A stretch of DNA of 23,368 nucleotides, from contig JAJPZD010000280.1 of the NCBI GenBank assembly GCA_021204605.1, positions 1-23,368 on the forward strand, read 5' to 3'. Positions 14,530 to 20,948 of this stretch are shown in pieces. The position numbers and the translations under genes are program-made. Under the pieces are notes generated by a model. It had not been told where the DNA came from and ran no database searches. It saw only the letters and a program-made list of their open reading frames with translations. How positions within the stretch are numbered: the first letter of the stretch is position 1; every line of letters starts with the position of its first letter. The DNA is from Prevotella sp. Lineage in GTDB: Bacteria > Bacteroidota > Bacteroidia > Bacteroidales > Bacteroidaceae.

Positions 14530-15366
14530 ATGAAAATTGTTTTTAGGAATTTCATAACACTCCTCTCCACAGGGGCTTTTGACACGGACAATCTTTCTGA
14601 ACCTATGTCGCAGTTCAAATGGGTGCAACTGCTCCACCTCGCAGATACTTACGAGGTAACCGATTTTATATCGTTAGGTATCTCCAAAATGTATAATAGA
14701 AACACATATCTAATTCCTGACAACATACTTAAAACTGCAAAAGGAAATATTACCGATACAACTACTATACATTTTGAAGACGACGAGCATTATAACTTCT
14801 CACAGAAACACATAAAGAAATTCACCAACTTCTTCCTGAACCGAAAACTGAACAAGATTATCTTCAATGAAATTCACAGTATCGACACATCAGTGGCTTC
14901 TTTGGTATTCCTGCTAAAGCTCATCAACACAATGAATGGCTTCCTCACCCATGACAGAAATTTCCGCAATATCATCAAACTCGGCACATATCTAAGGAAC
15001 TCTGGCGATAAGATTGATTTCATAAAGTTGGAAAAGTGGATTAAATCACTCAAAATGAAAGGAATAGCTAACCTTATCGGCAGTAATCTAATCCTGCTGT
15101 TCAACTTTTCACAAGATGAAATGCCTTTCATGGATAACGTTGACGAAAACCTGTACGACAGACTTTACAATTCGATGGAAAAGCCCGCGAAACTGGAGGA
15201 CAATCCATACAACGACGATGATAAGCCCATAAGAATAAGAGGTATCATCACCCCTATACGCAAACCCAATACCCATGCCTCAAAATATTTCGCTTATTGT
15301 CCATTGGAAGTAACTAGCATAATACTCAAGAATATTTCAAAAAGTGTTTCCAATGTAGAGGAATAA
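14530..15366 (+). CDS. Unrecognised 278-residue protein
   Basis: I do not recognise the family with confidence. The protein has no signal peptide and no clear membrane segment; it is rich in Lys, Asn, Ile and Phe, with likely alpha-helical stretches (for example around residues 117-140 and 158-190), an N-terminal segment NFITLLSTGAF then EPMSQFKWVQLLHLAD, and a charged, Pro-containing tail from about 215. I have the impression of similar uncharacterised proteins opening with an (F/L)IRLLRTGAF-like segment in Prevotella, but this is memory, not a search. The start ATG 14530 follows the uxaA terminator by 20 bases, and I see no good promoter in the gap. The long open frame without a competing ORF supports coding. 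Likely cytoplasmic. Confidence 0.75.
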   Translation: MKIVFRNFITLLSTGAFDTDNLSEPMSQFKWVQLLHLADTYEVTDFISLGISKMYNRNTYLIPDNILKTAKGNITDTTTIHFEDDEHYNFSQKHIKKFTNFFLNRKLNKIIFNEIHSIDTSVASLVFLLKLINTMNGFLTHDRNFRNIIKLGTYLRNSGDKIDFIKLEKWIKSLKMKGIANLIGSNLILLFNFSQDEMPFMDNVDENLYDRLYNSMEKPAKLEDNPYNDDDKPIRIRGIITPIRKPNTHASKYFAYCPLEVTSIILKNISKSVSNVEE

Positions 15367-15386
15367 CTAATTTTATGTAAATTTTC

Positions 15387-15417
15387 TTTGCGTTCCAACC
15401 GATTAGCTTTATCTTTG
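15387..15417 (+). promoter_or_regulatory. Bacteroidota-type promoter of the GH25 gene
   Basis: TTTG (15387-15390), a 19-base spacer and TATCTTTG (15410-15417) make an exact sigma-ABfr match, the best in the window. The leader to ATG 15500 would be about 75 bases. No later gene in this plus-strand series has a comparable promoter, so it may serve the GH25, zinc-ribbon and nucleotidase genes together. Confidence 0.78.
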
Positions 15418-15499
15418 CATGAAATAATTGACTGCAGGATATGCCACTCCCTAACTTTCGGACGCACAGCCCCTGTTTGCCAACAACAAGTTTTTAATA

Positions 15500-16207
15500 A
15501 TGAAAAGATACTTCTCTTTATTTGCATATATTTTCTTTTTGGGAATACAACTCTTAACAGCACAAAACAACGATAGTTATGATGTTCTGTGCGAGGACAC
15601 GTGCAGCCATATACACGGCATCGACCTCAGCCATTATCAGGGAGACGTGTTCTGGGAAACTGTCGGCAACAACAGCAAAATGGCATACGTTTATCTCAAA
15701 GCATCTGAAGGTAGTAGTAATATCGATGATAAATATGAAAAAAACATAAGGTTGGCTCATAAATATGGACTAAAAGTAGGCTCTTATCACTTTTTCCGAC
15801 CTACAACCAATCTCACAGAACAGTTGGAGAATTTCAAGTCGCAGTGCCGACCCAAAGAGCAGGACCTCATCCCGATGATCGACATAGAATCAACGGGAAA
15901 TCTCTCCGACAGTGTGTTCTGCGATTCTCTTTTGCTCTTCCTTAGCATGATTGAGCAGACTTACCGGCAGAAACCTCTGATCTATACTTACCAGAATTTC
16001 TACAACAAGCACCTGCTCGGAAAGCTCGACGATTATATGCTTATGATTGCCATTTATTCGGGAGAGGAACCTGTGTTGTTTGATGAACACGACTATATTA
16101 TCTGGCAATACACCTCCAAAGGGCGCATCAACGGCATTAACGCTTTCGTTGACAAAAGTAGGCTCACAGGGCGGCATAGCCTGCGTGAACTACGATATAA
16201 ACATTAG
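15500..16207 (+). CDS. Secreted GH25 lysozyme (muramidase)
   Basis: GH25 enzymes cut the beta-1,4 bond between N-acetylmuramic acid and N-acetylglucosamine in peptidoglycan. The 235-residue protein starts with a signal peptide (core YIFFLGIQLLTA, cleavage expected near residue 21-23), so it acts in the periplasm or outside. Family marks are GIDLSHYQGDV (40-50, with Asp42), YLKASEG (65-71), GSYHFFRP (94-101) and PMIDIES (125-131), where Asp128 and Glu130 are the expected catalytic acids; IWQYTSKG near 189-196 is the usual last strand. There is no cell-wall-binding repeat. The zinc-ribbon gene follows by 34 bases. Whether it remodels the cell's own wall or attacks other bacteria cannot be told. 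Confidence 0.93.
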   Translation: MKRYFSLFAYIFFLGIQLLTAQNNDSYDVLCEDTCSHIHGIDLSHYQGDVFWETVGNNSKMAYVYLKASEGSSNIDDKYEKNIRLAHKYGLKVGSYHFFRPTTNLTEQLENFKSQCRPKEQDLIPMIDIESTGNLSDSVFCDSLLLFLSMIEQTYRQKPLIYTYQNFYNKHLLGKLDDYMLMIAIYSGEEPVLFDEHDYIIWQYTSKGRINGINAFVDKSRLTGRHSLRELRYKH

Positions 16208-16241
16208 TGATGATAAAATAACTTTTTGAATTTAATATCCT

Positions 16242-17414
16242 ATGGCAATTATCAGATGTCCTGAATGTGGTCATTCCGTTAGCGAAAAAGCACCTACCTG
16301 CCCCAACTGTGGTGTGGAGATAGCCGGCAAAATCACTGTTTGCCCTGATTGCGGAAACGCTTTTTTCAAGGAGTACGGTGTATGCCCTCATTGCAAGAAC
16401 GATTCCTCTGTTGTCGATGATGGGGAAAATGTGCAAGCTATAGTACACGACGATAACTCACAAGATGAAAATATCGTCTCGGAAACATCGGATGCCCCTG
16501 AGAATGACGCTGCTCCCGCGCTGCCTGCAAATAATGGACAACATGAAAAGAAGAAAGGCAAGACTGTTTTAATTGTATCGTTCATCATCGCCGTTGTTAT
16601 CGTCGGTGCTTGTTTCTTCCTATATTATCAGGCGGTGAGCAACAAGGAAGAAAGCGAGTATGAATATGCGCTGAAAAGTAGCGACCCAATGATTTTGCAG
16701 AATTACCTGAACAATTTCAAGGATGCCCCACAAGAGCATATCGATATTATCAAGGAGCATCTTCAAAAACTCTCTTTGGAGGATGTAGAGTGGAACGATG
16801 CTGTCGTAAACGGCACTAAGTCGGCATTGAACAATTACTTGAACAAATATCCTGATACTCCTCACAAACTGGAGATTATGGATAAAATCGATTCCATCGA
16901 CTGGATTCAGGCAACTAATATCAACACTATCGAGGCATACCAGTCGTACGCCGACAACCATTACGATGGTGCACACTACGATGAGGCGATGCTCGCCCTG
17001 AAAAATATTAAGTCCAACGAGGTTAAGCCCACTGATGTACAGTTTGTAAAGTCTATTTTCCACAACTTCTTCGTTGCCATAAACAGCAAGGATGAAAGCA
17101 GCCTCATCGCTGACGTATGCGACAATATGACTTTATTGGGCAAGGAAAACGCCTCTAAAAATGATGTTATTGCCTTCATGTATAAGCTCTACAAACCGGA
17201 AATAAAAAGTATGCTATGGACTCTTGGCAATGATTATGACATCCAGAAAAAGACTGTCGAAGATGGCCAATTTGAATTTACCGTTAATTTCTCGGCAATA
17301 CAAAGAGTGGATGGCTACGACAATAAAACTACTAATAATAAGTATCGCATTAATGCCAATATCAATGCCAACGGCAAAATTTCTGATTTTGAAATGGCGA
17401 TAATCAATGAATGA
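16242..17414 (+). CDS. Zinc-ribbon membrane protein of unknown role
   Basis: A 390-residue protein with two CxxC-CxxC zinc ribbons at the N-terminus (Cys6, 9, 20, 23 and Cys34, 37, 48, 51), an acidic low-complexity linker (about 55-100), a single membrane helix (about 108-129, preceded by KKKGK) and a large C-terminal domain with repeated short helical units (LNNYLNKYPDTPH and similar) and a final beta-rich part near 280-390. The basic residues ahead of the helix place the ribbons in the cytoplasm and the C-terminus outside. The start is the first codon of the first ribbon. The stop overlaps the in-frame ATG of the nucleotidase frame (ATGA), so the two are coupled or co-transcribed. Function unknown; a sensor or scaffold is possible. 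Confidence 0.85.
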   Translation: MAIIRCPECGHSVSEKAPTCPNCGVEIAGKITVCPDCGNAFFKEYGVCPHCKNDSSVVDDGENVQAIVHDDNSQDENIVSETSDAPENDAAPALPANNGQHEKKKGKTVLIVSFIIAVVIVGACFFLYYQAVSNKEESEYEYALKSSDPMILQNYLNNFKDAPQEHIDIIKEHLQKLSLEDVEWNDAVVNGTKSALNNYLNKYPDTPHKLEIMDKIDSIDWIQATNINTIEAYQSYADNHYDGAHYDEAMLALKNIKSNEVKPTDVQFVKSIFHNFFVAINSKDESSLIADVCDNMTLLGKENASKNDVIAFMYKLYKPEIKSMLWTLGNDYDIQKKTVEDGQFEFTVNFSAIQRVDGYDNKTTNNKYRINANINANGKISDFEMAIINE

Positions 17415-17428
17415 TAACCTCATTTACT

Positions 17429-19168
17429 ATGAATAAAATTATTGTTACTATCGCATTGACTCTCTGTGTGAACACATTCAGCATGGCACAGACAAAGAAC
17501 GTGGAACTGCGCATCATCCAAACGAGTGATGTGCACGGATGTTTCTTCCCTTACGATTTCATCAACCGCAAACCTATGGCTGGTTCTATGGCAAGGGTAA
17601 GCTCATACGTAAATGAACTGAGGAAATCCTATGGCGAAAACATGCTGCTACTCGACAACGGTGATATCCTGCAAGGCCAACCTACAAGTTATTTCTATAA
17701 CTACATGAAGCCTGATATGACTAATATTGCGGCTTCCGTTATAAATTATTTGAAATATGACGCCCAGACAATGGGCAACCATGATGTTGAGACAGGGCAC
17801 GCTGTTTACGACAAGTGGATTAAGGAGGTCAACTGTCCGATGTTGGGTGCGAATATCTTAGACACTGCAACTGGTAAACCGTTCACCATCCCGTATAGTA
17901 TTTTTGTTCGTGACGGCGTGCGTATCGCCGTTTTAGGCATGATTACCCCTGCCATACCGAATTGGCTTGACGAGAAGCTGTGGACTGGCCTCCAATTTGT
18001 TGACATGACAAAATGTGCCAAACAGTGGATCGAATATATTAAGTCCAACGAAAACCCTGATATTATTATAGGCCTGTTCCACTCTGGTTGGGACAACGGT
18101 ATCGTTACTGATGAATATGAGGAGGACGCTGTCAGACGTATCGCCAAAGAGGTGCCTGGCTTTGACCTTATTTTATATGGGCACGACCATAGGCGCAACT
18201 GTGAGACTGTTACCAATATTAATGGAGATAAAGTCCTTTGTCTTGATCCTTCCAACAATGCGCTTTTCGTGGCTGACGCAACTATCTGTATTACTCTCGA
18301 AAATGGTAAGGTTACAGACAAGAGAGTAACGGGAGAGAATTATGATGTGAGAGATTTGCCCGTTGACGAGGATTACATGGCGTTTTTTAAAAGTGATATT
18401 GACAGTGTCAACGCTTTTGTCGATAAGAAAATCGGTACGTTCAAAAATGCGATCTTCACGCGTGACTGTTTCTTCGGCAGCAGTGCCTTCTGCGACTTCA
18501 TCCACAACCTCCAGTTGCAGATAACGGGTGCCGACATTTCATTCAACGCTCCCCTCTCATTCAACACGAGTATCAACGAGGGTGATATCTTTGTCGGTGA
18601 CATGTTCAACCTTTACAGGTTTGAGAACCAGATTTACGTGATGAAAATGACAGGCAAGGAAATACGTGGGCACCTTGAGATGAGCTATGACCTGTGGGTA
18701 AACACCATGCAATCGCCTGATGACCACATAATGCTTTTGGAACAGGAGAACAACGACGATATGCAGAGATATGGCTTCAAAAACCTCACTTTCAACTTCG
18801 ACAGTGCTGCCGGTATTGATTATGAGGTTGACGTTACAAAACCAGACGGTGAGAAAGTGAATATCCTGCGTATGTCCAATGGTGAGCCTTTTGACGAGAA
18901 CAAGTGGTATAAGGTTGCTCTCAACAGCTATCGGGGAAATGGGGGCGGAGAACTGCTCACCAAAGGTGCAGGCATCCCTCACGACTCTCTCAAGAGCAGG
19001 GTGATATTTGAAAGTGAGCGCGACCAACGTTACTATCTGATGCAGGAAATCGAGAAAGCCGGCACTATGGACCCGCAGCCCAACAACAACTGGCGTTTCA
19101 TCCCGGAGGAGTGGACCGTCCCCGCTATCGCCCGCGACAAGCAACTCCTTTTCGGGGTTAATCCATAA
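17429..19168 (+). CDS. Secreted 5'-nucleotidase / 2',3'-cyclic phosphodiesterase family protein
   Basis: A two-metal metallophosphatase expected to release phosphate from nucleotides in the periplasm. From the ATG at 17429 it has 579 residues and a good signal peptide (core IIVTIALTLCVNTFSMA, cleavage near residue 20). Metal-site motifs follow in order: SDVHG (Asp34, His36), DNGDILQG (Asp79), GNHD (116-119), LFHSG and GHDHR. The C-terminal nucleotidase domain contains FNAPLSFN, and the substrate-stacking region is around SYRGNGGGELL. An alternative ATG at 17411 overlaps the previous stop (ATGA) and adds six residues; I prefer 17429 because it gives a canonical signal peptide. No sorting signal is visible at the C-terminus. 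The precise substrate is not determined. Confidence 0.92.
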   Translation: MNKIIVTIALTLCVNTFSMAQTKNVELRIIQTSDVHGCFFPYDFINRKPMAGSMARVSSYVNELRKSYGENMLLLDNGDILQGQPTSYFYNYMKPDMTNIAASVINYLKYDAQTMGNHDVETGHAVYDKWIKEVNCPMLGANILDTATGKPFTIPYSIFVRDGVRIAVLGMITPAIPNWLDEKLWTGLQFVDMTKCAKQWIEYIKSNENPDIIIGLFHSGWDNGIVTDEYEEDAVRRIAKEVPGFDLILYGHDHRRNCETVTNINGDKVLCLDPSNNALFVADATICITLENGKVTDKRVTGENYDVRDLPVDEDYMAFFKSDIDSVNAFVDKKIGTFKNAIFTRDCFFGSSAFCDFIHNLQLQITGADISFNAPLSFNTSINEGDIFVGDMFNLYRFENQIYVMKMTGKEIRGHLEMSYDLWVNTMQSPDDHIMLLEQENNDDMQRYGFKNLTFNFDSAAGIDYEVDVTKPDGEKVNILRMSNGEPFDENKWYKVALNSYRGNGGGELLTKGAGIPHDSLKSRVIFESERDQRYYLMQEIEKAGTMDPQPNNNWRFIPEEWTVPAIARDKQLLFGVNP

Positions 19169-19181
19169 TCTCCCAATTCTT

Positions 19182-19214
19182 CATTCTTCATTTTTCATTT
19201 TTCATTTTTCATTT
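19182..19214 (+). repeat. Short tandem repeat, 7-base unit CATTTTT
   Basis: CATTCTT (19182-19188) is followed by three exact CATTTTT units and a partial fourth (to 19214), with a degenerate copy TTCATTT near 19222. It lies in the 94-base gap between the nucleotidase and the NudC-LRR gene, which shows neither a clear hairpin nor a TAnnTTTG promoter. Confidence 0.85.
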
Positions 19215-19262
19215 AAAATTCTTCATTTCCCTCGTATTCGCCACAATATAAAAACAAAAACA

Positions 19263-20849
19263 ATGAAAAAATATTGGTTCGTATTCTGCAACTCCGACAT
19301 ATTATTGGAGATTCTTCCTGACGGAACATATACAATTCCTTATCAGGAAGAACCGCCCATTGCCCTACCCGACAAATCAATCATCCGCAACATAACGCCA
19401 TTGAATGATGCAGAGGTCAAAACTTTCCGCATTGACACCCCTATTACTGATAACCCCAAATACGAGATGTGCGATTTGCGTGCATCCTACCACAAACTGC
19501 CGCAAGAATTATACCTCAAAGCCGGCAAATGTGAGGAAATCCTCTATTGGGATGCCAACACGAAATACTGCGGTGTCTGCGGCTCTCCGTTGCACTTCCA
19601 TACCGACATCTCCAAAATCTGCCCTAACTGTGGCAAGGAAATATGGCCGCAACTTGCCACCGCGATTATCGTTCTCATACACAAGGAAGATGAAATCCTG
19701 CTTGTTCATGCCAATAACTTCCGTGGCAACTTCTACGGCCTTGTCGCCGGTTTCGTCGAGACTGGCGAGACATTGGAACAGGCTGTAATCCGGGAGGTCC
19801 TGGAGGAGACATCTCTTAAAATCAAAAACATCACTTATTTCGGCTCACAGCCCTGGCCTTACCCTTGCGGCCTAATGGTCGGTTTTTATGCTGAATATGC
19901 AAGCGGTGAAATCAACCTGCAACGCTCCGAACTCTCCGACGGTGGTTGGTTCAATATCCACAACCTCCCACATATTCCCGACAAACTTTCCATCGCACGC
20001 CGACTCATAGACAACTGGATAGAGATAGTGGAAAACAACCTTTTCTTCATAGATGTAAAAACCAATAAGCGCATCTTGATTTTAACTGACAAACAGGATT
20101 CCACAACGTCAGATTCTTTTTCATCTGAATCAGAAAAGCAGAAGAGATTCCGCTCTACATGGGCCACCCAAGAGGACATAAAGAATGGTGAGAAAGACAA
20201 ATATGGAATTTTGTACAGTAAGGACAGAAAGCGGTTATTACGATGTCGTAATGATAATTTGTTGGGGAATGGTTTTGAAAGGAGACCTTTTTTCGACCCT
20301 ATATTTTATCATCCTGAATACGACAAAGAGAACAACATCAGGTTGCCTGGCGGTCTGAAAGTGATTTGCGATATGGCTTTCGAGTGTTGCGAGGCTATAA
20401 CAGGCATAATCCTGCCCGACGGGTTGACAGAACTCGGCTTTAAGGCGTTTTCCAACTGTCATAATTTAAGACGTATAAGCCTCCCCGACAGCTTGACTTC
20501 AATCGGCGGTTGGGCATTCCAAAATTGTTACAGCTTGCTGGAAATAGAAATCCCCGATGGCGTAACAACCATCGAGGAAAAGGTTTTTGCACGCTGCGAG
20601 AATTTAAGGAGCGTAAAATTACCTCAAAATCTCACATCCATTGGTCATCAGGCATTTTTGGATTGTCGTGAGTTACGACATTTAGAATTGCCAAGCTGTG
20701 TCAAATCAATTGCCGAAAAAGCATTCGAAAATTGTCATCCCAACATCAGAATAAAATGTGAACCTAATTCCGACAAATATGATATCCTCTCCAAATTCAA
20801 GAGAATCCTACCCAAAGATTTTCGCCACAATATTGAACTTGTGGATTAA
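19263..20849 (+). CDS. NudC-type NADH pyrophosphatase fused to BspA-like leucine-rich repeats
   Basis: Residues 1-262 form a NudC-like Nudix hydrolase, which cuts NADH (or NAD caps on RNA) to NMNH and AMP: a zinc ribbon (Cys103, 106, 120, 123), a Nudix box (residues 163-185, GFVETGE then REVLEETSL) and the NADH-specific SQPWPYP motif (195-201). The Nudix box has Ser184 where glycine is usual. After a Ser-rich linker (280-300) and a YGILYSKDRKRLLRC segment come six 23-residue LRR_5 repeats (about 361-500; consensus LPDGLTSIGxxAFxNCxxL). No signal peptide or membrane helix is present, so it is cytoplasmic. E. coli NudC is 257 residues; the doubling is entirely the repeat tail. The tail may bind a partner or substrate (inferred). 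ATG 19263 is the first start after the repeat-rich gap. Confidence 0.93.
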   Translation: MKKYWFVFCNSDILLEILPDGTYTIPYQEEPPIALPDKSIIRNITPLNDAEVKTFRIDTPITDNPKYEMCDLRASYHKLPQELYLKAGKCEEILYWDANTKYCGVCGSPLHFHTDISKICPNCGKEIWPQLATAIIVLIHKEDEILLVHANNFRGNFYGLVAGFVETGETLEQAVIREVLEETSLKIKNITYFGSQPWPYPCGLMVGFYAEYASGEINLQRSELSDGGWFNIHNLPHIPDKLSIARRLIDNWIEIVENNLFFIDVKTNKRILILTDKQDSTTSDSFSSESEKQKRFRSTWATQEDIKNGEKDKYGILYSKDRKRLLRCRNDNLLGNGFERRPFFDPIFYHPEYDKENNIRLPGGLKVICDMAFECCEAITGIILPDGLTELGFKAFSNCHNLRRISLPDSLTSIGGWAFQNCYSLLEIEIPDGVTTIEEKVFARCENLRSVKLPQNLTSIGHQAFLDCRELRHLELPSCVKSIAEKAFENCHPNIRIKCEPNSDKYDILSKFKRILPKDFRHNIELVD

Positions 20850-20948
20850 TCCCTGCCACATATACTTATAGTGCCGATTCGTAAATTCAGTGACGAAAAC
20901 AGGATATTGTTGCTCTTGTTTGTTGCCTCTCTATGATTTTCATTATTT

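Noticed and set aside
16216..16231. TAACTTTTTG before the zinc-ribbon gene as a promoter -7 box.
   Set aside because: Two extra T bases break the TAnnTTTG spacing, and there is no TTTG at the right distance upstream.
20343..20760. Periodic DNA at the end of the NudC-LRR gene as a non-coding repeat.
   Set aside because: The period of 69 bases is explained by the LRR_5 protein repeats, and the frame is intact.
20850..20948. Possible bidirectional terminator between the NudC-LRR and methyltransferase genes.
   Set aside because: I could not find a stem of useful length with a U-run in either direction.
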